A stretch of DNA of 64,000 bases from Clostridium thermarum (GTDB lineage: Bacteria; Bacillota; Clostridia; Clostridiales; Clostridiaceae). The notes beneath the pieces were generated by a model, which was not told where the DNA came from, made no database searches, and saw only the letters and a list, made by a program, of their open reading frames with translations. Position 1 is the first letter of the stretch, and every line of letters starts with the position of its first letter. Location of the stretch: NCBI RefSeq assembly GCF_006351925.1, contig NZ_CP040924.1, positions 2,423,860-2,487,859 on the forward strand, read 5' to 3'. Shown piece after piece: positions 44,427 through 52,596 of the stretch. Position numbers and translations under genes: made by a program.

Positions 44427-44594
44427 ATGGCTGACAAAAATATTGTATGTAAGGACTGTGGAAAGGAATTTGTATTCACAGAAGGAGAGCAAGCATTTTA
44501 TAAAGAAAAAGGCTTCGAAAATGATCCTGTAAGATGTCCTGAATGCAGAAAAGCTAGAAAAGCTGAAAGAAATAACAGAGAAAAAAGATTTTAA
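44427..44594 (+). CDS. Small zinc-ribbon protein
   Basis: A 55-residue protein with two CxxC pairs, CKDCGKEFVF and CPECRKARKA, and a basic C-terminus (ERNNREKRF). The layout CxxCGKEFxFTxGEQxFYxxKGFxNxPxRCPxCR is that of a widespread bacterial zinc-ribbon family found near or within cold-shock or stress loci. Its role is unknown; a nucleic-acid contact is possible given the basic tail. Ribosome site GAGGAGG. It has its own terminator. Confidence 0.88.
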   Translation: MADKNIVCKDCGKEFVFTEGEQAFYKEKGFENDPVRCPECRKARKAERNNREKRF

Positions 44595-44601
44595 TGAATT
44601 T

Positions 44602-44629
44602 TAAGAGAGGTATAAACCTCTCTTTTTTA
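44602..44629 (+). terminator. Terminator of the zinc-ribbon gene
   Basis: AAGAGAGGT, loop ATAA, ACCTCTCTTTTTT. Confidence 0.88.
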
Positions 44630-44737
44630 GTTAATAATTATTAACAGTATAAATAATTTTCCCATAAGCGAAGATACTATTAATAAAATGACAATTATTA
44701 AAATTATTACGGTTATAAAACATAAGGAGGGAAAGTT

Positions 44738-44893
44738 ATGACGTTTCTAAGATGGTTAGGCGGTTTTGTAGTATTCTTCTGGATTCTTGGTTTATTATTC
44801 AGAATTGGTGGCTCCTTAATTAATATACTGTTGGTGGTAGCTGCTATTATATTTATAATAGATGTTATATTTGGAAAAAACAAAGCTAAATAA
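44738..44893 (+). CDS. Small membrane protein (Lmo0937-like)
   Basis: A 51-residue protein with two hydrophobic stretches (GGFVVFFWILGLLF; SLINILLVVAAIIFIIDVIF) and a basic end (GKNKAK). The pattern W-GG-...WILGLLFRIGG-LI--LLVVA---FI-D is that of the Lmo0937/DUF5670 small membrane proteins. Function is unknown. Ribosome site AAGGAGGG. It is followed by a strong terminator shared with prfC. Confidence 0.82.
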   Translation: MTFLRWLGGFVVFFWILGLLFRIGGSLINILLVVAAIIFIIDVIFGKNKAK

Positions 44894-44898
44894 ATATT

Positions 44899-44936
44899 AA
44901 AAAGCTTGCAGACCAGTATAATCTGCAAGCTTTTTA
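44899..44936. terminator. Bidirectional terminator between the small membrane gene and prfC
   Basis: AAAAAGCTTGCAGA pairs with TCTGCAAGCTTTTT around a 9-base loop. Confidence 0.88.
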
Positions 44937-44945
44937 ATTTATACC

Positions 44946-46538
44946 TTAATCGTTATTTTTACCGATATCTGATAGTATTACCCCTTTATTGTGGTCTAAA
45001 ACCCAGTTTATCCCCCATTCGTTTTGGAATATTAAAAGATTTCTTTCCTTTAAGTCCTTTACTGGTTTAGTGTCACTGGTAATATTAAGTTTTTCTACAT
45101 CGATGTCTTCATTTTCTATCCATCTGATATATCTGTATGGCAGTCTATCAATTCTAATATCAACACCATATTCATTCTTTAATCGATATTCTAAAACTTC
45201 AAACTGAAGTACACCTACTACTCCAACTATAACTTCTTCCATACCAATATACAATTCCTTAAAGACTTGTATAGCACCTTCCTGGGAAATCTGGGTAACG
45301 CCTTTGACAAACTGCTTTCTCTTCATTGTGTCCATGGGTCTTACCCTTGCAAAGTGCTCCGGAGCAAAAGTTGGAATACCTTCAAACTTAATCTTAGGCC
45401 CTTGGCATAATGTATCTCCTATGCTGAATATTCCCGGATCAAATACACCAATGATATCACCGGCATAAGCTTCCTCTACAATTTCTCTTTCCTGAGCCAT
45501 AAACTGCTGAGGTTGAGCCAGTTTTATTTTATTCCCCCCCTGTACATGATATACTTCCATCCCTTTAGTAAATTTACCGGAACAAATCCTCATAAAAGCA
45601 ATTCTATCACGGTGTGCAGGATTCATATTTGCCTGTATTTTGAATACAAAGGCTGAGAAATTTTCACTGAATACATCCACTTCACCTTCTGCAGTATTTC
45701 TTGGCAGCGGTAATTGAGTCATCTTCAAAAAGTGACGTAAAAAGGGCTCAACACCAAAGTTAGTCAAAGCACTGCCAAAGAATACCGGTGTAAGTTCTCC
45801 TGCCCTTACCTTTTCCAAATCAAATTCATCTCCGGCTATATCTAACAGTTCAATGTCCTCCATAAGCTTCTCATGAAGGGAACTTCCAAGTAAATCTTTA
45901 AATATTTCATCTTTTACATTTCCCTGAACAGCCTCAACTGCTGTTTGACCATGATTTCCACCATTAAAAACCTGTATTGTATTTTCATGTCTTTCATAAA
46001 CTCCTTTGAAGTCAGCCCCGGAACCGATTGGCCAATTCATTGGATAGGACTTTATTCCAAGAACACTTTCAATCTCCTCCATCAATTCAAAAGGGTCTCT
46101 GCTTTCTCTATCCATTTTATTGATAAAGGTAAACACAGGTATACCTCTTAAACTGCATACATGGAACAGTTTTTTAGTCTGCTCTTCCACACCCTTTGCA
46201 GCATCTATCACCATTACGGCGCTGTCTGCAGCCATTAGAGTTCTGTAGGTATCCTCACTAAAGTCCTGGTGACCGGGAGTATCCAATATATTTATGCAAT
46301 AACCGTCATAGTTAAACTGCATTACAGATGAGGTAACAGATATACCTCTTTGTTTTTCTATTTCCATCCAATCTGAAACCGCATGTCTTGAAGCCTTTCT
46401 AGCCTTAACAGAACCCGCCAGTCTTATGGCACCTCCGTATAGAAGAAGCTTTTCTGTAAGTGTCGTCTTACCGGCGTCGGGATGTGATATTATGGCAAAG
46501 GTTCTTCTTCTCTCTATTTCTCTTATCAAATCCGTCAC
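44946..46538 (-). CDS. prfC: Peptide chain release factor 3
   Basis: A 530-residue translational GTPase that recycles RF1/RF2 from the ribosome. Motifs are G1 ISHPDAGKTTLTEKLL, the GGAIRLAGSVKARKASRHAVSDWMEIEKQRGISVTSSVMQF segment with G2, G3 DTPGHQDFSEDTY and G4 NKMDRE. The C-terminal domain III is intact. The open frame begins at a TTG at 46562; an AAGAGGAG site within that extension places the start at GTG 46538, which gives the normal length. It is monocistronic. Confidence 0.96.
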   Translation of the reverse strand: MTDLIREIERRRTFAIISHPDAGKTTLTEKLLLYGGAIRLAGSVKARKASRHAVSDWMEIEKQRGISVTSSVMQFNYDGYCINILDTPGHQDFSEDTYRTLMAADSAVMVIDAAKGVEEQTKKLFHVCSLRGIPVFTFINKMDRESRDPFELMEEIESVLGIKSYPMNWPIGSGADFKGVYERHENTIQVFNGGNHGQTAVEAVQGNVKDEIFKDLLGSSLHEKLMEDIELLDIAGDEFDLEKVRAGELTPVFFGSALTNFGVEPFLRHFLKMTQLPLPRNTAEGEVDVFSENFSAFVFKIQANMNPAHRDRIAFMRICSGKFTKGMEVYHVQGGNKIKLAQPQQFMAQEREIVEEAYAGDIIGVFDPGIFSIGDTLCQGPKIKFEGIPTFAPEHFARVRPMDTMKRKQFVKGVTQISQEGAIQVFKELYIGMEEVIVGVVGVLQFEVLEYRLKNEYGVDIRIDRLPYRYIRWIENEDIDVEKLNITSDTKPVKDLKERNLLIFQNEWGINWVLDHNKGVILSDIGKNND

Positions 46539-46753
46539 GTTTTCTCTCCTCTTTCTATCCAATTTATAAATTTATAATTAATATGTTATAATTATAAATT
46601 ACATATTTTCACCTAAAACTATTTCATTGTTCGACCTTATTTGATATAATCCCAATGTACAGTGATTATATCAATATTTGAAGTTCTTATAAACTTTATA
46701 AATTATAACAGTTTCATAGCAATTATACAACCTTAAATTTAGGAGGATAAATT

Positions 46754-47566
46754 ATGTACAAGTTACTTGCTCTAGATATGGATGGAACCCTGCTCAGAAA
46801 AGATAAAACTATTTCTGATAGAACTCTAAAGGCACTTTCTGCTGCCAGAAAAAAAGGAGTAAAAGTTGTTCTTGCCACTGGAAGGCCTGTTAGAGGTATA
46901 AAAAAGTATCTTGCTTATTTGGGACTTGATAGAGATGATGAATACGCCGTAACCTTTAATGGTTCCGCTGTTCAAACAGGTAAGTCCGGCAACATGCTTT
47001 TCGAAAAATTTATTACCGGAGCAGACCTACATCAAGTTTATGAATTAAGTCTCCAGCACGGAGTACATATCCACGCCTTTACCGAAAAAGGCCAGCTTAT
47101 TACTCCGGTGCTAAATAAGTATACCGGTGTTGAATCTGAAATTAACGATATAGATATCCACGTAAAAGACTTTAAAGAAATTAAACCTGAGGATAAGATA
47201 ATAAAGGTCATGCTGGTGGATGAACCTGAAAAGTTAGACCTGGTATATAGCAAGCTTCCAAAAGAGCTTTTCACTAAGTTTTCCATAATGAGAAGCGCAC
47301 CAATTTTTCTTGAATTCTTAAACCCTGAAACCAATAAAGGATTAGGCCTATCAGTATTAAGCAAAGAACTGGGCATAAGCAAAGACGAAGTCATTGCTGT
47401 AGGAGATGCGGGTAACGATATTGCTATGATAAAGTACGCCGGTCTTGGGGTAGCCATGGGCAATGCCTTTCCGGAAGTAAAGGAAATAGCTGATTATGTT
47501 ACAGTGACAAATGACGAGGATGGCGTAGCAGAAGTAATCGAAAAATTCATATTAAACCAAGCATAA
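46754..47566 (+). CDS. Cof-type HAD hydrolase
   Basis: A 270-residue HAD superfamily phosphatase of the Cof/YidA (IIB) type. Motif I is LLALDMDGTLLRKDKT, motif II is VVLATGRPVRG, and motifs III/IV are NKGLGLSVLSKELG and VIAVGDAGNDIAMIKYAGLGVAMGNAFPEVK. These enzymes dephosphorylate sugar phosphates or flavin and nucleotide intermediates; the exact substrate is not readable from sequence. TTAGGAGGA ribosome site. It is monocistronic. Confidence 0.93.
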   Translation: MYKLLALDMDGTLLRKDKTISDRTLKALSAARKKGVKVVLATGRPVRGIKKYLAYLGLDRDDEYAVTFNGSAVQTGKSGNMLFEKFITGADLHQVYELSLQHGVHIHAFTEKGQLITPVLNKYTGVESEINDIDIHVKDFKEIKPEDKIIKVMLVDEPEKLDLVYSKLPKELFTKFSIMRSAPIFLEFLNPETNKGLGLSVLSKELGISKDEVIAVGDAGNDIAMIKYAGLGVAMGNAFPEVKEIADYVTVTNDEDGVAEVIEKFILNQA

Positions 47567-47627
47567 TAAATATTTAACACGGAATCCTCAGAGAGAACAC
47601 TGAAGACGCGGAAGAGTATTTTTATAT

Positions 47628-47682
47628 ATGAATAATTATGGTGGAAATTCAGCACTGCTGAATTTCCACCATAATTATTCAT
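47628..47682. repeat. 55-bp near-perfect palindrome
   Basis: Two 27-base arms separated by one base (47655). They contain GGTGGAAATTCAGCA and TGCTGAATTTCCACC, flanked by ATTATTCAT-type words (TTATTCATTACTCATTATTCATT to the right). It is in the gap between convergent HAD and sensor kinase genes, so it may end both transcripts. It looks like a miniature mobile or repeat element; related flank words occur at about 63447-63460 (AATGAGTAATGA). Confidence 0.6.
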
Positions 47683-47717
47683 TACTCATTATTCATTAAA
47701 AAGATACTTCGCACTTT

Positions 47718-49103
47718 TTAATCCGGTAATGCAACGGTAAAGGCTGTTCCCTCTCCAATGGTGCTTTCTACTCCTATACATCCGCCATGAGCCTCAACTA
47801 TAGCCTTTGATATGGTTAAACCAATCCCTGCTCCACCGGTAATTCGGCTTCTGGACTTATCTACTCTGTAGAATCTTTCGAATATATGCGGCAAATCCTC
47901 TTTGGAAATACCTACTCCATTATCCTTTACATACAGTAAGGCGGTTTTTCCCTCCTTTTTAATTTCTATCTCAACCTTACCCTTTTCCGGTGTATATTTT
48001 AGTGCATTAGAAAGCAGATTGATGATAACCTGACTAAGCTTATCCCGGTCTGCGTTAATCCAGACATCTTTTCTTTTGAAGACAATTTCTATCCCTTTGT
48101 TCATATAATCCGCTTCAAAGTTCAACAGAATGCTCTGCACTAATTCTGCTAAATCAAATCTACTTTTGGTAATGTTTAAATTATCATTTTCATACTGAGC
48201 CAGCTTTTCAAGGTCTCCAACCATTCTATTAATTCTCATTATTTCCTCATGACAGCTTTTCAATCTGTCTGCTGTTGGGTCCCATACCCCATCAATCATA
48301 GCTTCCATATGACTTTGAAGGGTTGCCAAAGGGGTTCTAAGTTCATGGGCTACATCAGCTGTAAGTCTCTTTCTGAGAAGTTCCTGTTTTTCAAGGTAAT
48401 CTGCCATCTTATTTACAGAATGGATAAGATTTATTATTTCAGTTGTACTGCTTTTCTCTGTTATTCTGTTTTTATAGTTCCCTTTCGTTACAGCTTCAGC
48501 AGACTTTATAACCTTTTCGATAGGCTTACTGAGGCCCTGCGCCATTATAATGCCGGCGATAATTGATAGTAATAGCGAAATGCCTCCTACGGTTATAAAA
48601 ATCTTATTAAGGGTTTCCAGGAAAATCAAATCATGATCTGTATAATAAAAAGGGCCATAATATCCTATCTCAACGTTACCGATAAAGGAGCCTTTATATT
48701 CCATTGTGTAAGTTTCTTTAACAAAACCGCCTTGCCAATCAGGGTATCTTGACATCATATTTTTTGAAAAGTGTGCTATCAAAGCTTCGCATCTGCCGTG
48801 GTTATGCTGTTCTGCATCCCATAAAAATTCTCCGGAGGCATCAGTTATTTTTAAAATTAAGCCATTTTCCAAGGCATCAATGCCGATTCTTTCAATGATG
48901 CTTATATTCCAGCTTCCGTCATTGTTGTATTGCTCATTGACAGCATGAACAACATCCTTACTCTTTCTCTGATGCTCATCCATTATATAGTTATTAAAAA
49001 GTCTTACCAGAAACATATTACTCATTATACTGATGAGAAGTACACTTAAGGACGCTATAAAAATGTATGAGAAAATTAGCTTTCCGCTTAAACTTTTTGA
49101 CAT
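47718..49103 (-). CDS. Sensor histidine kinase
   Basis: A 461-residue membrane kinase. One helix near the start (about 9-29), an extracytoplasmic sensor region (about 30-160), a second helix (about 163-187), a HAMP domain, a HisKA domain with the phospho-acceptor VAHELRTPLATLQSHMEAM and an HATPase domain (VIINLLSNALKYTPEKG, YVKDNGVGISKEDLPHIFERFYRVD, GAGIGLTISKAIVEAHGG). The sensor part has no recognised fold. Its start abuts the response-regulator stop (TAA-ATG), so the two are cotranscribed. Signal is unknown. Confidence 0.95.
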   Translation of the reverse strand: MSKSLSGKLIFSYIFIASLSVLLISIMSNMFLVRLFNNYIMDEHQRKSKDVVHAVNEQYNNDGSWNISIIERIGIDALENGLILKITDASGEFLWDAEQHNHGRCEALIAHFSKNMMSRYPDWQGGFVKETYTMEYKGSFIGNVEIGYYGPFYYTDHDLIFLETLNKIFITVGGISLLLSIIAGIIMAQGLSKPIEKVIKSAEAVTKGNYKNRITEKSSTTEIINLIHSVNKMADYLEKQELLRKRLTADVAHELRTPLATLQSHMEAMIDGVWDPTADRLKSCHEEIMRINRMVGDLEKLAQYENDNLNITKSRFDLAELVQSILLNFEADYMNKGIEIVFKRKDVWINADRDKLSQVIINLLSNALKYTPEKGKVEIEIKKEGKTALLYVKDNGVGISKEDLPHIFERFYRVDKSRSRITGGAGIGLTISKAIVEAHGGCIGVESTIGEGTAFTVALPD

Positions 49104-49808
49104 TTATTCACCGCCAAATTTATATCCAACGCCATGCACAGTTAAAATGTATTTTGGCTCTTTTGGATTACTTTCTATTTTTTGTCTTAGATTCTTAACA
49201 TGAGTGTCAATAACTCTGTCAATCCCTTCATAGTCATATCCCAGCGCTCTGCAAACCAGCTCTTCTCTTGAAAAAGCCTTTTTGGGATACTGTATCATGC
49301 TGACCAGTATTTTATATTCAGAGTTGGTAAGGCTAACAACCTCCCCCTGTTTCTTTACCTCATGCTTCAAATCATCTACTATTAGGTCTCCATCATTAAA
49401 GGAATATATATTTGATAACAATCTTACATCTTCCTCAGTCCTTCTCAAAAGGGCCATTACTCTTGCAACAAGCTGCCTTGGGCTGAAGGGTTTAGTGACA
49501 TAGTCATCAGCTCCGATGTTAAAACAGTGCAGGATACTCTGTTCATCTGCCTTTGCTGTCAGTATTATAATAGGAACTCTTGAAATACTCCTTAATCGCA
49601 TGCAAATTTCTTCTCCATTGACACCGGGTAACATTAAATCTAAAATTACCAGAGTGGGATTAATTTGTTCAAACAACTCAAAGGCTGCACTTCCGTCTGT
49701 GCATATATGTACTTCAAACTCCTCTTTCTCCAGATAAGATTGTATAACTTCAGTAATTTTCTCCTCGTCTTCTATAATCAGAATCTTCTTTTTTACTGAA
49801 TTTAACAT
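49104..49808 (-). CDS. OmpR/PhoB-family response regulator
   Basis: A 234-residue regulator. Receiver domain: acidic pair IIEDEEKI, phospho-acceptor aspartate in LVILDLMLPGVNG, ILTAKADEQ and the lysine in DDYVTKPFSPRQL. Winged-helix output: LTNSEYKILVSMIQYPKKAFSREELVCRALGYDYEGIDRVIDTHVKNLRQKIESNPKEPKYILTVHGVGYKF. It pairs with the adjoining kinase. Start ATG 49808 is set by an AGGGGTG site; an upstream TTG overlaps it. The regulon is not readable here. Confidence 0.95.
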   Translation of the reverse strand: MLNSVKKKILIIEDEEKITEVIQSYLEKEEFEVHICTDGSAAFELFEQINPTLVILDLMLPGVNGEEICMRLRSISRVPIIILTAKADEQSILHCFNIGADDYVTKPFSPRQLVARVMALLRRTEEDVRLLSNIYSFNDGDLIVDDLKHEVKKQGEVVSLTNSEYKILVSMIQYPKKAFSREELVCRALGYDYEGIDRVIDTHVKNLRQKIESNPKEPKYILTVHGVGYKFGGE

Positions 49809-49942
49809 CAAATCACCCCTTAACCATCAACTATAAAGATATTATCATTAAATTATGAAAATTTTATAAAGAAATCTTCATTTCTTCTCCATAATAGTTT
49901 ATTATGATATATAAAGCAATAAAATATAAGGAGCTGATATTT

Positions 49943-50722
49943 ATGAATCCTGTGGCCTTTACTCTCTTCGGCTTTGAAGTGAGATGGTATGGAATATTAA
50001 TTTCTCTGGGAATGATTATGGCTGTATTCTTATCTTCTCTAGTGTGCAAATGGAGGGATGTAGAGTTTGATCCATTGTTGGATGTGGCTCTCATTGCTAT
50101 TCCCTTTGGTATTGTTGGTGCCAGACTTTACTATGTTATCATGGAATTTGACCAATACAAAGATAACCTATGGGAAGTTTTTAATCTACGTGGTGGCGGA
50201 TTAGCTATACACGGCGGTGTTATGCTAGCCATGCTGGCTGCTTATCTCTACACACGCCGTAAAAAATACGATTTCGTTTCAATGGCAGATGTGGCAGCGC
50301 CCTGTATAATTGCTGCTCAGGCTATAGGCCGTTGGGGTAACTTCTTCAACAGTGAAGCTCACGGCGGTGAGGTAAGCAAGGAATTTATAAGTAAATTCCC
50401 GGAATTCATTCAAAAGGGCATGTACATAAACGGTGCCTATTATCATCCAACTTTCTTATATGAATCTCTTTGGAATATTGCAGTTTGTGCTGTATTGCTG
50501 CTATTGCTAAAGAACAATAAAACTAAGGGGATAGGTATATTCTCATATATGGGTTTATACTCTATTGGTAGATATTTTATTGAAGGCTTAAGAACAGACA
50601 GTCTAATGGTTGGTCCCTTCAGAGTAGCTCAATTAGTGAGCATTGCAGGCATTGCTTTATGGATTGGCTTCCTAATTTACACAAAGGTAACAAGTAAATC
50701 AAAAACAAAAGCAGCGGAGTAA
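49943..50722 (+). CDS. lgt: Prolipoprotein diacylglyceryl transferase
   Basis: A 259-residue integral membrane enzyme that attaches diacylglycerol to the lipobox cysteine of prolipoproteins, such as GerKC in this window. Conserved stretches are VRWYGILISLGMIM, FGIVGARLYYVIMEF, the catalytic RGGGLAIHGGVMLA, ARGIGRWGN-type QAIGRWGNFFNSEAHGG and the C-terminal GIFSYMGLYSIGRYFIEGLRTDSL. The open frame starts 13 codons earlier, but AAGGAG is spaced for ATG 49943. It is monocistronic. Confidence 0.97.
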   Translation: MNPVAFTLFGFEVRWYGILISLGMIMAVFLSSLVCKWRDVEFDPLLDVALIAIPFGIVGARLYYVIMEFDQYKDNLWEVFNLRGGGLAIHGGVMLAMLAAYLYTRRKKYDFVSMADVAAPCIIAAQAIGRWGNFFNSEAHGGEVSKEFISKFPEFIQKGMYINGAYYHPTFLYESLWNIAVCAVLLLLLKNNKTKGIGIFSYMGLYSIGRYFIEGLRTDSLMVGPFRVAQLVSIAGIALWIGFLIYTKVTSKSKTKAAE

Positions 50723-50734
50723 ACGCTGCTTTTT
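50706..50734 (+). terminator. lgt terminator
   Basis: AAAAGCAGCG, loop GAGTAAA, CGCTGCTTTTTG, overlapping the lgt end. Confidence 0.85.
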
Positions 50735-50750
50735 GTTGGACGCAATTTCA

Positions 50751-51755
50751 TTATTTAGCCGGAGGTATAAAACCTATCTTCTTCTGCATCTTTCTCAGAG
50801 TCTTAAGTGCCATATATTGAGCCTTTTCTGCACCTGCCTTGTAAACACTCTCAAGATAGTCCTTGTCTGCAAGAATTTCTTTAACCCTCTTTTGAATGGG
50901 TTCCAGTTCAGCAATAATTGCATCTGCTACATCCTTTTTAAACTCTGCATAGCCTTTTCCTGCATATTTCTTTTCTATTTCCTCTGCAGTAGTACCGGAT
51001 AAGGAAATCAATATATTCATAAGATTTTTTACTCCGGGCTGCTCATCACTATAGTGTACTTCACCAACACTGTCTGTTACTGCCCTGTTTATCTTTTTAC
51101 GGATAACCTCAGGCGGATCCATAATTAATATATATCCGTTAGGATTTTCATCAGATTTAGACATCTTCTTGCTGGGATCCTGAAGATCCATAATCTTTTG
51201 TCCGGTAGTTGCTATATATGGTTCCGGTATAGTAAATGTTGGGCTGTATAAGTTGTTAAATCTGTTTGCTATATCTCTGGCTAATTCCACATGCTGTTTT
51301 TGATCCTTTCCAACCGGAACCAGGTCTGTATTATATATGAGTATATCTGCAGCCATAAGCACAGGGTAATTGAATAATCCTGCACTGATACTGTCACCAT
51401 ACCTTTGAGCCTTATCTTTATATTGAGTCATTCTGCTAAGCTCACCCATATAGGTATAGCAGTTTAATAGCCATCCTCCCTCACTGTGAGCAGGTACATG
51501 AGATTGGATAAACAAAGTACTCTTCTGCGGATCTATTCCGGAAGCGATATAGATTGCCAATACTTCCAAGGTCCTTTGTCTAAGCTCTTTAGGTTCCTGT
51601 CTTACTGTTATTGCATGCAAGTCTACAACGCAGTATAGGCATTCATAGTCGTCCTGAAGCTTGACCCAATTTTTTATGGCTCCTATATAATTTCCCAGTG
51701 TAAGGTCGCCGGAAGGCTTTATTCCACTGAATATGACCTTTTTTCTTTTGTCCAT
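50751..51755 (-). CDS. trpS: Tryptophanyl-tRNA synthetase
   Basis: A 334-residue class I synthetase. HIGH motif region: FSGIKPSGDLTLGNYIGAIKNW (TLGN form); KMSKS motif DPSKKMSKSDENPNG. Tryptophan-pocket and AIDQ-type stretches lie in VVDLHAITVRQ and LVPVGKDQKQHVELARDIANRFN. Length is normal for the bacterial enzyme. GGAGGG ribosome site. It is controlled by a T-box leader with a Trp specifier. Confidence 0.97.
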   Translation of the reverse strand: MDKRKKVIFSGIKPSGDLTLGNYIGAIKNWVKLQDDYECLYCVVDLHAITVRQEPKELRQRTLEVLAIYIASGIDPQKSTLFIQSHVPAHSEGGWLLNCYTYMGELSRMTQYKDKAQRYGDSISAGLFNYPVLMAADILIYNTDLVPVGKDQKQHVELARDIANRFNNLYSPTFTIPEPYIATTGQKIMDLQDPSKKMSKSDENPNGYILIMDPPEVIRKKINRAVTDSVGEVHYSDEQPGVKNLMNILISLSGTTAEEIEKKYAGKGYAEFKKDVADAIIAELEPIQKRVKEILADKDYLESVYKAGAEKAQYMALKTLRKMQKKIGFIPPAK

Positions 51756-51794
51756 TTAAATCCCTCCAAAAATATAAAATAAAACTATAATTTT

Positions 51795-52045
51795 AAAATA
51801 AAACACCCTATGGACAAAACCATAGGGCGTTAAACCGCGGTACCACCTAATTCGAGAAGCTGTTGCTTCTCCTCCACGAGATATAAATCTCAGCCTCTGT
51901 AACGGGAGGTCCGTAAAAGACTACTATAGTTTCATCTTTAATCTCCAAGACCCATTCAATTCATACATGGCTGCCGCTTCCCACCCACTGCGGCTCTCTT
52001 TGAACCTGTTTATGAACCTACTTGCTTCTCTTCAATGATTATAAA
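51795..52045 (-). promoter_or_regulatory. T-box leader (tRNA-Trp specific) controlling trpS
   Basis: On the minus strand: T-box TAGGTGGTACCGCGG (complement 51836-51850) and a terminator ACGCCCTATGG/CCATAGGGTGT with T run (51803-51830). The specifier loop reads ATTGAA-UGG-GTCTTGGAG, so the specifier is UGG (tryptophan). The promoter TTGACA (complement 52087-52092), 17-base spacer, TACTAT (52064-52069) lies just upstream. Confidence 0.95.
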
Positions 52046-52112
52046 AATATTCTCTTTATTAAAATAGTATAACTATTAAGTAAATCTGTCAATATATTGA
52101 ATATTTAATTGA

Positions 52113-52487
52113 TCAAGCTTTCCAAAGTCCGTGAAGATTGCAGTATTCTCTGACAGTTCTTACATCTTCATCAATTTCGAAGAAGGCCTGTGGCTTATCA
52201 CCTGGCTTTAAGTCCTTTCTGAAGGTCTTTGTATCTGTGATAACTTCTATCCACATAATGTAATGTTCTTCCGTCATTGGATGCTCAACTGAGCCAACAG
52301 TTACCTGTACTCCACCATCTACTTTTTCTACCACAGGTATATGCTTTTCCTTGGCTGCATCCACTGTATTTTCCTTTAAAGCCTTCATTGGCTGATCGCA
52401 GCAATGTAATGGACCATCACCATTATTGATCACTTCAATAAGATTCCTGCAAACCTCGCATTTATAAATTTCATGTTTAGCTGACAT
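52113..52487 (-). CDS. dfx: Desulfoferrodoxin (superoxide reductase)
   Basis: A 124-residue two-iron protein that reduces superoxide to peroxide without making oxygen, a hallmark of anaerobes. Center I (desulforedoxin-like) uses the cysteines of YKCEVC and HCCDQP. Center II (the active iron) uses the histidines of EKHIPVV, VEHPMTEEHYIMWIEV and the Cys-His pair of REYCNLHGLW. GGGAGG fixes ATG 52487, giving the normal length. It is monocistronic. Confidence 0.97.
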   Translation of the reverse strand: MSAKHEIYKCEVCRNLIEVINNGDGPLHCCDQPMKALKENTVDAAKEKHIPVVEKVDGGVQVTVGSVEHPMTEEHYIMWIEVITDTKTFRKDLKPGDKPQAFFEIDEDVRTVREYCNLHGLWKA

Positions 52488-52596
52488 TATTATTCCTCCC
52501 TCTAACATTAAAATAGTTAACAATAATAATTATTCTACATTTTATCTTTATATCCTTGCCATGTGATAAATTTTTAATAATATTTTTTAAATAATT

